From Mycobacterium sp. (GTDB lineage Bacteria; Actinomycetota; Actinomycetes; Mycobacteriales; Mycobacteriaceae): a stretch of DNA of 59,420 nt. This document shows, piece after piece, positions 48,505 to 56,636 of the stretch (its first letter is position 1; each line of letters begins with the position of its first letter). The notes below the pieces were generated by a model that was not told the origin of the DNA, did no database searches, and was given only the letters and a program-made list of their open reading frames with translations. The stretch spans positions 1 to 59,420 of the forward strand of contig JAPLAO010000164.1 in NCBI GenBank assembly GCA_026393245.1, read 5' to 3'. Both the position numbers and the translations under genes were made by a program.

Positions 48505-49303
48505 CACCGGGGTGTATCCGGGCCAGCAGTGGCACCAGCAGCCGTCGCGGAGCGAGGTGGTAGAGCGCAGCCGCGGCCCGGTTGATTCCGCCCGGGACGA
48601 TCACCGCGCGGCCGGCATCCAATCCGTCGACACCTGCGCGGGCGACATCGCGCGCCGATACCCACATCGGCTTCGGCATCAGCGCCTCGGCCTCGGCATC
48701 CGTGAAACCAGCCTGCTCACCGAAGCCCGTATGAACCGGGCCGGGGCACAGGGTCGCCGCCGACACCCCGGTGCCTTTCAGTTCGGCGCGCAATGCGTGG
48801 GTGTACGACAGTACAAACGCCTTGGATGCGCCGTAGACGGCCTGGCCCGGCAGCGGTCCGAACGCGCCCACCGATGCAACGTTGAGAACTGCACCACGCC
48901 GCCGGCTGACCATCGGCGGAACGAAGCGGGTGCACAGATCGACCACGGCGGCCACGTCTACCTCGAGCATGTCGAGTTCGGCGTCGGTATCTGCTCGTTG
49001 TTGCGGTCCCATGGTCGACAGACCGGCATTGTTGACCAGGATGTCGATCTCCAGGCCGAGTTGGGCCACCTGACTGGCCAGTGTCGCTCGTGCCTCCCGG
49101 CGGGAAAGATCTGCCGGCACAACGGAAGTGCGCCCACCCAACTCTGCTGCCAGCTCAGCCAGCCGATCGACCCGCCGAGCCACCAGCACCACATGATGGC
49201 CGCGGCCGTGGAGATCGCGGGCGATCTCGGCACCGATTCCCGAGGATGCGCCGGTGATCAAGGCGGCCCGGTTCGGACCAGGGGCCGGTAACAATGAGGA
49301 CAT
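48494..49303 (-). CDS. Short-chain dehydrogenase/reductase
   Basis: A 269-residue classical SDR. Blocks are ITGASSGIGAEIA, LVNNAGLSTMG, the active-site run LNVASVGAFGPLPGQAVYGASKAFV (Ser, Tyr, Lys), and CPGPVHTGF. Basic residues after strand 2 (VARRVDRL) favour NADPH. The C-terminus has a hydrophobic helix (HLAPRRLLVPLLARI) as in membrane-associated lipid SDRs. Divergent from the WS/DGAT-like gene, whose start region it nearly touches. Possible role in lipid keto or hydroxy group reduction; inferred. Confidence 0.85.
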   Translation of the reverse strand: MSSLLPAPGPNRAALITGASSGIGAEIARDLHGRGHHVVLVARRVDRLAELAAELGGRTSVVPADLSRREARATLASQVAQLGLEIDILVNNAGLSTMGPQQRADTDAELDMLEVDVAAVVDLCTRFVPPMVSRRRGAVLNVASVGAFGPLPGQAVYGASKAFVLSYTHALRAELKGTGVSAATLCPGPVHTGFGEQAGFTDAEAEALMPKPMWVSARDVARAGVDGLDAGRAVIVPGGINRAAAALYHLAPRRLLVPLLARIHPGVKR

Positions 49304-49347
49304 GGCCGAAGCCTAGCGGGACTATGCCGACCGCGGCCGGGTCAGAT

Positions 49348-50619
49348 ATGGCTGCGCTCGATGCGCAGATGTTCCTCCTCTCGGCCAAGGTTCCCAATGA
49401 CCAGTTCCTGCTGTACGCCTTTGACGGGGTGCCGCGCGATATTGCCGAGGCGGTTGATGAATTGCGCCGACGCGCCCAGCACTGCGGGGCGCTGCGTCTG
49501 CGCGTGGTCGATGGCCACCCGTGGCGATACCCGCGATGGGAACCGGGTGAGATAACACCGGGCCAGTTCGCGGTGCACGATTCCGGTGGCGAGGGCTGGC
49601 AGAGCTGTCTGGACCGGGTGTCGCGACTGTCCGCCAACCAACTTGATGTATCCCGAATGTGTTGGCGCGTAGATGTTTTCCCGGAAATACATGATGTTCC
49701 CGGGTTGCCGGCAGCAGGATCGGTGGTGGTCCTGCAGATGGCCCACGCCCTGGCTGATGGAACCCGATCGGCAGCACTGGCGGGTGCGCTGCTGGGTCGG
49801 CCCGGGGCCATCGGGCCGGTGGCGCCGGATCGCGGACTGCTGCCGTGGCGTGCGGCGCAGGCTGCGGCCGCACACCGTCGCCTGGTCGCCGACACTGAGG
49901 CCGGACTGCTCGCGCCGCCGGTGCTCCCGCGGCCGGCGTTGGGCATCAACGGCGGCCCCAGGCGTGCCGCCGCGGTACGCACCCTCGTCGTCAACCGCAA
50001 CGCACTGCTCGGACCCACCGTGACCGTCGGCGCGCTGGTGGCCATCTCCGAGGCGCTCGCAGGTTATCTCTGCGACCATGGCGAGGACATCACCGCACTG
50101 GGCGCCGAGGTTCCGATGGCAAACGGGGGAGCGTGGTCACCGGGGGCGGCGCCGCCACCGGTAGTCAAGGCGCACAACAACCTGCGCAACGTCGGCGTCG
50201 GCCTGCACCCGGAGTTGAGTCGAGTCCAACGAGCGCAGCGCATCGCTGAACAACTGCTTGCCCACCGTCGTCGTGGTGCACACCCGGCGATGGTGGCGTC
50301 CACTGCGGCCTTCGCCGCAGTGCCGGCGTGGTTGCTGCGCTGGGGGATGGGCAGGTTCGACCCGACAGTGCGCTCGGTGACGGTCACCGGCCACACCGTG
50401 GTGTCCAGTGTTAACCGAGGGCCGGCCGACCTGTCATTCGGAGGCCACCCGGTGGTGCTGACCGCCGGGTATCCGGCACTGTCGCCGATGATGGGCCTCA
50501 CCCACGGCGTGCACGGCATCGGCGGACGCGTGGCGCTGAGCGTGCATGCCGACCCGAGTGTTATTGACGTCGAGGACTACACCGACCGGTTGTCTCATGC
50601 CCTAGGTTGTCAGCTGTGA
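49348..50619 (+). CDS. Wax ester synthase/diacylglycerol acyltransferase-like protein with degenerate catalytic motif
   Basis: About 423 residues with the WS/DGAT organisation: N-terminal acyltransferase half (LDAQMFLLSAKVPNDQFLLYAFDG) and a DUF1298-like C-terminal half (VSSVNRGPADLSFGGHPVVLTAGYPALSPMMGLTHGVHGIGGRVALSVHADP). The usual HHxxxDG motif reads AHALADG: the second histidine, aspartate and glycine stay but the first histidine is alanine. It may be a weak or specialised acyltransferase. The start is uncertain; ATGs at 49324 and 49294 are in frame, the latter overlapping the divergent SDR. Its stop overlaps the DoxX gene in a GTGA junction. Confidence 0.78.
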   Translation: MAALDAQMFLLSAKVPNDQFLLYAFDGVPRDIAEAVDELRRRAQHCGALRLRVVDGHPWRYPRWEPGEITPGQFAVHDSGGEGWQSCLDRVSRLSANQLDVSRMCWRVDVFPEIHDVPGLPAAGSVVVLQMAHALADGTRSAALAGALLGRPGAIGPVAPDRGLLPWRAAQAAAAHRRLVADTEAGLLAPPVLPRPALGINGGPRRAAAVRTLVVNRNALLGPTVTVGALVAISEALAGYLCDHGEDITALGAEVPMANGGAWSPGAAPPPVVKAHNNLRNVGVGLHPELSRVQRAQRIAEQLLAHRRRGAHPAMVASTAAFAAVPAWLLRWGMGRFDPTVRSVTVTGHTVVSSVNRGPADLSFGGHPVVLTAGYPALSPMMGLTHGVHGIGGRVALSVHADPSVIDVEDYTDRLSHALGCQL

Positions 50620-51146
50620 GGGCCTATGACGTCGGAATTCTGATCCTGCGGCTTGTTCTGGGATTGACCATGGCCGCCCACGGCTACAACAAGTTCTTCG
50701 GCCCCGGCGGGATCGCCGGCACTGCCGGGTGGTTCGACAGCATTGGGATGCGACCCGGAGCCTTCCACGCCCGAGTCGCGGCGAGCACTGAATTGTCCGC
50801 GGGTCTGGGCTTGGCCTTGGGGCTGCTGACTCCGGTCGCAGCCGCCGGCTTCGTTGCGCTGATGCTGGTGGCCGCGTGGACGGTGCACCGGCGAAACGGG
50901 TTCTTCATTGTCAAGGACGGCTGGGAGTACAACCTGGTGCTGGCGGCCGCGGCGGTATCGGTTGCAGTCGCCCCCGGTCGTCTGAGCCTTGACCAGCTGT
51001 TGTTCGCCGGCACCAGGTTCGCTCATCTGCTGCACGGCTGGTCAGGCCTGCTGATGGCGCTCGGACTGGGCCTGGCCGGCGGAATCGGCCAACTGCTGAT
51101 CTTCTACCGCCCAGGAAAGTCTGAGGCGGACGCCACCGCGATCTAG
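50616..51146 (+). CDS. DoxX family membrane protein
   Basis: A 176-residue protein of four helices. The N-terminal RLVLGLTMAAHGYNKFFGPGGIAGTAGWFDSIGMRPG and the central ASTELSAGLGLALGLLTPVAAAGFVALM are typical of DoxX. Family members occur in thiosulfate:quinone oxidoreductase and in the mycobacterial membrane-associated oxidoreductase complex, but no such partners are beside this gene. The GTG at 50616 overlaps the preceding stop; the DUF3556 gene follows nine bases later, suggesting one operon. Confidence 0.88.
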   Translation: MRAYDVGILILRLVLGLTMAAHGYNKFFGPGGIAGTAGWFDSIGMRPGAFHARVAASTELSAGLGLALGLLTPVAAAGFVALMLVAAWTVHRRNGFFIVKDGWEYNLVLAAAAVSVAVAPGRLSLDQLLFAGTRFAHLLHGWSGLLMALGLGLAGGIGQLLIFYRPGKSEADATAI

Positions 51147-51155
51147 TCTGCTCGC

Positions 51156-52904
51156 ATGGGATTTCTCAAACAGGAAGTGCCCACCATCGATTTCGATGAG
51201 TGGAGTAAGGGCACCCGCGCCGAGAAGATCAAACCGATGGCCCAGCACTGGGCCGAGGTTGGTTTCGGTACGCCGGTTGCCCTGCACCTCTTCTACGTGA
51301 TCAAAATCGGTCTCTACATCCTTGGCGCCTGGCTTTTCGCACTCGCCACCAAGGGGATCGACGGATTCTTGGGCGTCGCGTCGTGGTGGTCGGAGCCGAT
51401 CGTCTTCGAGAAGCTGGTTTTGTACACCATGCTTTTTGAAGTCATCGGCCTCGGCTGCGGCTTCGGTCCGCTGAACAACCGGTTCTTCCCGCCCATGGGG
51501 TCGATCATCTACTGGTTGCGGCCCAAGACGATTCGACTGCCACCGTGGCCCACCCGAGTTCCGCTGACCCGGGGCGACAGTCGCACTCCGGTTGATATCG
51601 CGCTGTATGCGGGACTGCTCATCATGCTGTTGGTCGCGCTGCTGTCCGACGGCACCGGGGGTATTCCCGATCTGAATACCACTGTCGGTCTGTTGCCAAC
51701 CTGGCAGATTGCGGCTGTTCTGGTCCTGTTGGCGCTCATCGGGTTACGCGACAAGGTGATATTCCTGGCTGCCCGCGGGGAGGTGTACGGCAGCTTCGCG
51801 GTGGCGTTCATGTTCGGCGGCATCAACGCGCTAGTTGCCGCCAAGCTGGTTTGTCTGGCGATCTGGATGGGTGCGGCGACGTCGAAGCTCAACAAGCACT
51901 TCCCCTTCGTGGTGTCGACGATGATGTCCAACAGTCCGGTGTTCCGGCCGCGGGTCATCAAGCGGATGTTTTTTGCGCACTTCCCCGACGACCTGCGGCC
52001 TGGATTGCCATCACGTGTGGTCGCGCACATCAGCACCGCAATCGAGATGGGCGTGTCGCTGGTGCTGTTCTTCTCCCACGGTGGCTGGGTCACCGCGGTG
52101 GCTGCGTTCGTGATGGTCTGCTTCCACTTCGGCATCCTGTCCTCGATACCGATGGGAGTTCCGCTGGAGTGGAACGTGTTCATGATCTTCGGGGTGCTGT
52201 CGCTGTTCGTTGCACATGCCGATATCGGACTGCTGGATCTCACGAGCCCGCTTCCGGTGCTGCTGTTCTTGGTGATGGCCGGCATCGTCGTGGTCGGCAA
52301 CATGTTCCCCCGCAAGGTCTCGTTCCTGCCGGGTATGCGCTACTACGCCGGAAACTGGGACACCACCATGTGGTGCATTAAGCCCTCTGCAGAGGAGAAG
52401 ATCGGTAAGAACCTCGTCGCGATCGCGAACATGCCGGCCGCTCAACTTGAGAAGTTCTACGGCAGCGCCGAAGCTGCCCAGATACCGCTGTACATGGGTT
52501 ACGCCTTCCGCGCCTTCAACACCCACGGCAAGGCATTGTTCACCCTCGTTCACCGGGCCATGGCGGGGCAGAACGAGGCCGACTACTCCATCACCGACGG
52601 TGAGCGGATCTGCAGCATGGCGCTGGGCTGGAACTTCGGCGACGGCCACATGCACAACGAACAACTGATCGCCGCGATGCAGAAGCGCTGCGGATTCACC
52701 CCGGGCGAGGTCCGGGTGGTGCTGCTCGACGCCCAGCCGATCCATCAGCAGCGTCAGGCCTACCGACTGGTCGACGCCGCCACTGGCGAGTTCGAGAGCG
52801 GCTATGTCGAAGTCGCGGATATGGTCGCCCGCCAGCCCTGGGACGACGACCTGCCGGTGCACGTAGACCAGCGCGAACCCGGTGCTGACCGAACGGTTGG
52901 TTGA
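51156..52904 (+). CDS. DUF3556 integral membrane protein
   Basis: A 582-residue protein. A hydrophilic N-terminal stretch (VPTIDFDEWSKGTRAEKIKPMAQHWAEVGFGTP) leads into about ten transmembrane helices ending near residue 390. A soluble C-terminal region of about 190 residues follows, with RYYAGNWDTTMWCIKP and LGWNFGDGHMHNEQLIAAMQKRCGF. This is the actinobacterial DUF3556 layout. Part of the domain wording (TMWCIK, HF.FG) recalls HTTM/vitamin-K-carboxylase-like membrane enzymes, but that is weak. It sits in a run with DoxX and WS/DGAT-like genes, upstream of a thiolase and crotonase, pointing to lipid metabolism. Function unknown. Confidence 0.85.
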   Translation: MGFLKQEVPTIDFDEWSKGTRAEKIKPMAQHWAEVGFGTPVALHLFYVIKIGLYILGAWLFALATKGIDGFLGVASWWSEPIVFEKLVLYTMLFEVIGLGCGFGPLNNRFFPPMGSIIYWLRPKTIRLPPWPTRVPLTRGDSRTPVDIALYAGLLIMLLVALLSDGTGGIPDLNTTVGLLPTWQIAAVLVLLALIGLRDKVIFLAARGEVYGSFAVAFMFGGINALVAAKLVCLAIWMGAATSKLNKHFPFVVSTMMSNSPVFRPRVIKRMFFAHFPDDLRPGLPSRVVAHISTAIEMGVSLVLFFSHGGWVTAVAAFVMVCFHFGILSSIPMGVPLEWNVFMIFGVLSLFVAHADIGLLDLTSPLPVLLFLVMAGIVVVGNMFPRKVSFLPGMRYYAGNWDTTMWCIKPSAEEKIGKNLVAIANMPAAQLEKFYGSAEAAQIPLYMGYAFRAFNTHGKALFTLVHRAMAGQNEADYSITDGERICSMALGWNFGDGHMHNEQLIAAMQKRCGFTPGEVRVVLLDAQPIHQQRQAYRLVDAATGEFESGYVEVADMVARQPWDDDLPVHVDQREPGADRTVG

Positions 52905-52979
52905 CCCCGGACGTCGGTGACCGGCACTGCGGTGCTAGAAATCGAAGATCAACATCACCCCACTCAAAGGAGTATCCCC

Positions 52980-54125
52980 ATGGCGGAAGCGGTAATTGTC
53001 GAGGCTGTGCGCGCACCCGTCGGCAAGCGCAATGGCGGACTGTCCGGAGTGCACCCTGCTGAACTGTCGGCACAGGTTCTCAACGGCCTGGCGCAGCGGG
53101 CCGGAATCGATCCCGAGATCATCGACGACGTCATCTGGGGTTGCGTCATGCAGGCCGGTGAGCAGGCGTTGGATATCGCACGTACCGCGGTGCTGACGGC
53201 CGGCTGGCCGGAGACCATCCCCGGTGTGACCGTCGACCGCCAGTGCGGCTCCAGCCAACAATCGGTGCACTTCGCCGCCGCCGGTGTCGTGGCCGGCCAC
53301 TACGACGCCGTCATCGCCGGTGGGGTCGAGTCGATGTCGCGCACTCCGATGGGAGCCTCGCTGGCAGGCGGCGGCAACCCCTACCCGGCCAACTTCAAGA
53401 GCCGCTACACCCGCACGCCTAACCAGGGCATCGGCGCGGAGATGATGGCCACCAAGTGGGGCCTGACCCGCTCGATGCTTGACCAGTTCTCACTGGACTC
53501 GCACGAAAAAGCGGGCAGGGCACAGGATTCCGGTGCATTCGACGATCAGATCGTCGGTATCAAAGACGCTGACGGGAACATGGTGCTTAAGGATGAAGGC
53601 ATCCGTCGAGGCACCACGCTGGAGAAGATGGGTCAGCTCAAGCCGGCATTCTCCGAGGATGGTGTGATCCACGCCGGTAACTCCTCGCAGATCTCCGACG
53701 GCTCGGGTGCGCTGCTGTTCATGTCGGCGGAGAAAGCGAAGTCGTTGGGGCTCAAGCCGATTGCCCGTGTACACACCGCCTGCCTTGCGGGCGCCGATCC
53801 GGTGATGATGCTGTCCGCGCCCATTCCGGCCACCCAGAAGGCGCTGGCGCGTTCCGGTTTGAGCGTCGACGATATCGGTGTCTTCGAGGTCAATGAAGCA
53901 TTCGCCCCTGTGCCGATGGCCTGGCTCAAGGAGATCGGCGCCGACGAGCGCAAACTCAATCCCAATGGTGGTGCTATCGCGTTGGGTCACCCACTCGGCG
54001 GCTCGGGTGCCCGGATCATGACCACAATGCTGTATCACATGCGGGACAACAACATTCGTTACGGCCTGCAGACCATGTGTGAGGGTGGCGGACAGGCCAA
54101 CGCCACCATTCTTGAACTGCTGTAG
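52980..54125 (+). CDS. Thiolase (acetyl-CoA C-acyltransferase), FadA6-like
   Basis: A 381-residue thiolase. The nucleophilic cysteine is in TVDRQCGSSQQSVHFAA. The C-terminal loops NEAFAPVPMAWL, NPNGGAIALGHPLGGSGAR and MCEGGGQANATI are intact. The QCGSSQQ and CEGGGQ wording matches the group containing FadA6-type steroid ring-degradation thiolases rather than FadA3. AAGGAG precedes the ATG; the open frame beyond it is not coding. One base of the stop is shared with the crotonase start (TAGTG), so the two enzymes are made together for a beta-oxidation-like cycle. Confidence 0.92.
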   Translation: MAEAVIVEAVRAPVGKRNGGLSGVHPAELSAQVLNGLAQRAGIDPEIIDDVIWGCVMQAGEQALDIARTAVLTAGWPETIPGVTVDRQCGSSQQSVHFAAAGVVAGHYDAVIAGGVESMSRTPMGASLAGGGNPYPANFKSRYTRTPNQGIGAEMMATKWGLTRSMLDQFSLDSHEKAGRAQDSGAFDDQIVGIKDADGNMVLKDEGIRRGTTLEKMGQLKPAFSEDGVIHAGNSSQISDGSGALLFMSAEKAKSLGLKPIARVHTACLAGADPVMMLSAPIPATQKALARSGLSVDDIGVFEVNEAFAPVPMAWLKEIGADERKLNPNGGAIALGHPLGGSGARIMTTMLYHMRDNNIRYGLQTMCEGGGQANATILELL

Positions 54126-54964
54126 TGGCCGACATGGTGTCTGACGGTCCGGCTCCTCAGGGATCGTCGTCGGACGAAGCGCTCGGCGCTCTCACCGAGC
54201 GCCGGGGCAACATCCTTGTCATCACGATCAATCGGCCCGACGCCCGTAACGCAGTCAACGCCGCGGTCAGCATCGGCGTTGGCGATGCACTGCAGCAGGC
54301 GCAGGACGATCCGGAAATCTGGGCGGTGGTGATCACTGGTGCCGGCGACAAGTCGTTCTGCTCCGGGGCCGACTTGAAGGCACTCTCGCGTCGGGAGAAC
54401 ATTTATCACCCGGATCATCCCGAGTGGGGCTTCGCCGGTTACGTCCAGCACTTCATCGACAAGCCGACCATCGCAGCCGTCAACGGCACCGCGCTGGGCG
54501 GGGGCACCGAACTGGCATTGGCCAGCGACCTCGTGGTGGCAACCTCAAGTGCGAAATTCGGTCTACCCGAGGTCAAGCGCGGCTTGATTGCGGCGGCCGG
54601 CGGAGTCTTCCGCATCGTCGAGCAGCTACCCCGAAAGATCGCGATGCGCCTGCTGGTCACCGGCGAACCGATCAGTGCCGATGAGGCACTGCGCTGGGGC
54701 CTGATCAACGAGGTCGTCCCGGACGGCAGTTCCGTACTCGACGCAGCCATCGCGCTGGCCGGCCTCATCACCGTCAATGCGCCACTGGCGGTTCAGGCCA
54801 GCAAGCGCGTGGCGGTGGGCGCCGACGACGGCACCATCACCGCCGAGACCGCGCACTGGGAGCGTTCCAACCGGGAGACCAACCGCGTTTTCCGATCAGA
54901 GGACGCCATGGAGGGTCCGCTGGCCTTCGCCCAGAAACGCCCCCCGGTGTGGAAGGCGCGCTGA
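54125..54964 (+). CDS. Crotonase-family enoyl-CoA hydratase, coupled to the thiolase
   Basis: A 279-residue crotonase with an N-terminal extension of about 20 residues. The oxyanion-hole segments are KSFCSGADLKALSRR and NGTALGGGTELALASD; LPEVKRGLIAAAGG carries the usual catalytic glutamate position. The GTG overlaps the thiolase stop by one base; an ATG at 54134 is an alternative start. Insertion of RRENIYHPDHPEWGFAGYVQ in the substrate loop suggests a bulky or polar acyl chain. Substrate not known. Confidence 0.9.
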   Translation: MADMVSDGPAPQGSSSDEALGALTERRGNILVITINRPDARNAVNAAVSIGVGDALQQAQDDPEIWAVVITGAGDKSFCSGADLKALSRRENIYHPDHPEWGFAGYVQHFIDKPTIAAVNGTALGGGTELALASDLVVATSSAKFGLPEVKRGLIAAAGGVFRIVEQLPRKIAMRLLVTGEPISADEALRWGLINEVVPDGSSVLDAAIALAGLITVNAPLAVQASKRVAVGADDGTITAETAHWERSNRETNRVFRSEDAMEGPLAFAQKRPPVWKAR

Positions 54965-54973
54965 AGCGCTGAC

Positions 54974-55852
54974 TCAGGCGGCCGGCTTGGCGGTCGTTGT
55001 CGGGGCAGCCTCACTGGTCGGGGCAGCCTCACTGGTCGGAGCGGCTTGCGTCGTGCTGGGCGCCGCCTCAGTCGCCGATGCCGGCGCGGCCGAGGTTGTC
55101 GGCGCCGCCGATTCGCTGGCCGGCGCGGCCGAGGTGGTCGGTGCTGCAGACGACACTGCTGCCGACGACGGTGTCTCAGTCCCCGAGGCGGCCGCGGGTG
55201 ATTCAGCGGCCGGCGTTGGCGGAGTCAGCACGGTATCGATCATGTAGACGTAGCCACCGCGGACGGCATAGGCACAGCTCACGCGGTTGTCATTGACCTT
55301 GATATCGCCGTCTTTACCGGTGACGACCAACGGCCGTCCGTCCTGGGTCGGCATCTTGCCGGCGACATTCGCGGGGCCGACGTTACCCAGCACCATGTGG
55401 TAAAAGAGCACCGGCAAAAGTACGGTCGGATCGGTCTTGAGGGTCGCCACCACGGTTGGGTCCAACTTGGAGAATGCCACGTCGGTCGGCGCGAAGACGA
55501 TATACGGACCGCCGTCGAGCACGCTGACGATATTGATATCGGGGTTCAGCCTGCCCGATATCGCGGCGCTGAAGGTACTCAGATCGGGGTTGCTCGCAAT
55601 CGCCTGGGACGCGGTCTGGACCGCCATGGAGGCGATTGACCCCGCGCCGGAGGGCACCTGGCTGCGGTAGGCGCCGCAGCCCGGACCCTGAGGGTCGGGC
55701 ACCTTGGTCGACGTGGGAGCGGGGACGGCCGTAGTCGGCGCGGCGGGATCGACCGGGGCCGGGTCCGCGTATGCGTTCACGGCGGTCGGAACCGCGACGG
55801 CGATCGCGGCGATCGCCGCGACAAGGCCGAGGGTCTGGGTACGAGGGCTCAC
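54974..55852 (-). CDS. Secreted fasciclin (FAS1) domain protein with Ala/Pro/Ser/Thr-rich tail
   Basis: A 292-residue exported protein. The signal peptide is LGLVAAIAAIAVAVPTAVNAYA. A short Pro-rich linker is followed by one FAS1 domain (about residues 65-215), with GPYIVFAPTDVAFSKLDPTVV, FYHMVLGNVGPANVAGKM and GYVYMIDTVLTPP, as in MPT70 and MPT83. The last 75 residues are a repetitive Ala/Pro/Thr/Ser/Glu tail likely to span the cell wall or be glycosylated. The start is GTG at 55852, preceded by GGAGAAG. MPT70-type proteins are abundant antigens; the function is unclear. No MPT70-specific regulator genes lie nearby. Confidence 0.9.
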   Translation of the reverse strand: MSPRTQTLGLVAAIAAIAVAVPTAVNAYADPAPVDPAAPTTAVPAPTSTKVPDPQGPGCGAYRSQVPSGAGSIASMAVQTASQAIASNPDLSTFSAAISGRLNPDINIVSVLDGGPYIVFAPTDVAFSKLDPTVVATLKTDPTVLLPVLFYHMVLGNVGPANVAGKMPTQDGRPLVVTGKDGDIKVNDNRVSCAYAVRGGYVYMIDTVLTPPTPAAESPAAASGTETPSSAAVSSAAPTTSAAPASESAAPTTSAAPASATEAAPSTTQAAPTSEAAPTSEAAPTTTAKPAA

Positions 55853-55982
55853 GTCACTTCTCCTGAATTCTTCGGTCTTCGCGTAACGCCTGTGGAATCG
55901 TAGTCGGAAGGCGTTTCGTTACCCAAAACGGCGACCGGGATTCGAAGTCGCAGGTCGCTGTGGTGAATGTTGGGGGCGGCCT

Positions 55983-55988
55983 TACGAT
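55983..55988 (+). promoter_or_regulatory. Probable -10 box for leaderless gamma carbonic anhydrase
   Basis: TACGAT is followed by seven bases and the ATG at 55996 without a ribosome binding site, the pattern of a leaderless mycobacterial transcript. Confidence 0.5.
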
Positions 55989-55995
55989 AGCCGCC

Positions 55996-56523
55996 ATGGC
56001 CGAACCCCTCATCGTGACCGTCGCCGGTCACACCCCGCAGTTGGACCCCGAATCGTGGGTCGCGCCCAACGCGAGCCTGATCGGGTGGGTTCGCCTGGCC
56101 GCCGGGGTCGGCATCTGGTATTCGGCAACCCTGCGGGCCGAGGCCGAACTGATTGACATCGGAGCCGGCAGCAATATCCAGGACGGGGTGACGGTGCACG
56201 TCGACCCCGGTTTTCCGGTCCGTGTCGGCGCCGGAGTCACCGTGGGGCACAACGCTGTGCTGCATGGCTGCACGCTGGAGGACGGCGTGCTGATCGGCAT
56301 GGGCGCGATCGTCCTCAATGGCGCCGTCATCGGCGCGGGATCGCTGGTGGCCGCCGGCGCGCTGGTGCCCCAGGGCACCGTGGTGCCGCCGCGCTCCCTG
56401 GTGGCCGGGGTGCCCGGCAAGGTCCGCCGTGAACTGAGCGACGCCGAAGTCGCCGCCAACCGGCACAACGCCACCGTCTACGAACATCTCGTCGACCTGC
56501 ACCGCGGCGCCGGGCAGGGCTGA
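55996..56523 (+). CDS. Gamma-class carbonic anhydrase-like hexapeptide protein
   Basis: A 175-residue left-handed beta-helix protein built from hexapeptide turns. Metal ligands typical of gamma carbonic anhydrases are present: the histidine in NIQDGVTVHVD and the pair in TVGHNAVLHGC, spaced as in the CamH subgroup. The arginine and aspartate-glutamine residues of the active site (LRAEAE, IQDG) are also there. It could hydrate CO2 or be an inactive metal-binding relative. The ATG at 55996 is set by the -10 box upstream. A palindrome and a new promoter follow its stop. Confidence 0.88.
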   Translation: MAEPLIVTVAGHTPQLDPESWVAPNASLIGWVRLAAGVGIWYSATLRAEAELIDIGAGSNIQDGVTVHVDPGFPVRVGAGVTVGHNAVLHGCTLEDGVLIGMGAIVLNGAVIGAGSLVAAGALVPQGTVVPPRSLVAGVPGKVRRELSDAEVAANRHNATVYEHLVDLHRGAGQG

Positions 56524-56557
56524 TGCGACGACGTCAGCCTTGCGTCACCTATTTGGC

Positions 56558-56575
56558 ACGAATATTTCGTACCGT
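56558..56575 (+). promoter_or_regulatory. Palindrome overlapping a -10 box upstream of the leader ORF and CPBP gene
   Basis: ACGAA-tat-TTCGT (56558-56570) is a perfect 13-base palindrome. Its last base is the first T of TACCGT (56570-56575), a -10 box placed seven bases before the ATG at 56583. The arrangement suits a repressor controlling the leader ORF and protease. Confidence 0.5.
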
Positions 56576-56582
56576 TGAGTTC

Positions 56583-56636
56583 ATGTGTGTCCTGATTCGG
56601 CCGCGATGCCGCGATCTGAATCCGGTGACCGCGTGA
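56583..56636 (+). CDS. Putative 17-residue leader peptide overlapping the CPBP protease start
   Basis: ATG at 56583 opens a frame reading MCVLIRPRCRDLNPVTA and stopping with TGA at 56634-56636. That stop overlaps the GTG at 56633 in a GTGA junction, the form used by coupled genes throughout this window. The -10 box at 56570 would make it leaderless. It has two cysteines and four arginines in 17 residues. It may couple or attenuate expression of the protease. It could also be chance, since short ORFs are frequent. Confidence 0.4.
   Translation: MCVLIRPRCRDLNPVTA

Noticed and set aside
56585..56632. Start of the CPBP gene at the GTG at 56585
   Set aside because: That GTG lies inside the second and third bases of the leader ORF start region and adds 16 residues with no family support; GTG at 56633 or ATG at 56606 is more plausible.
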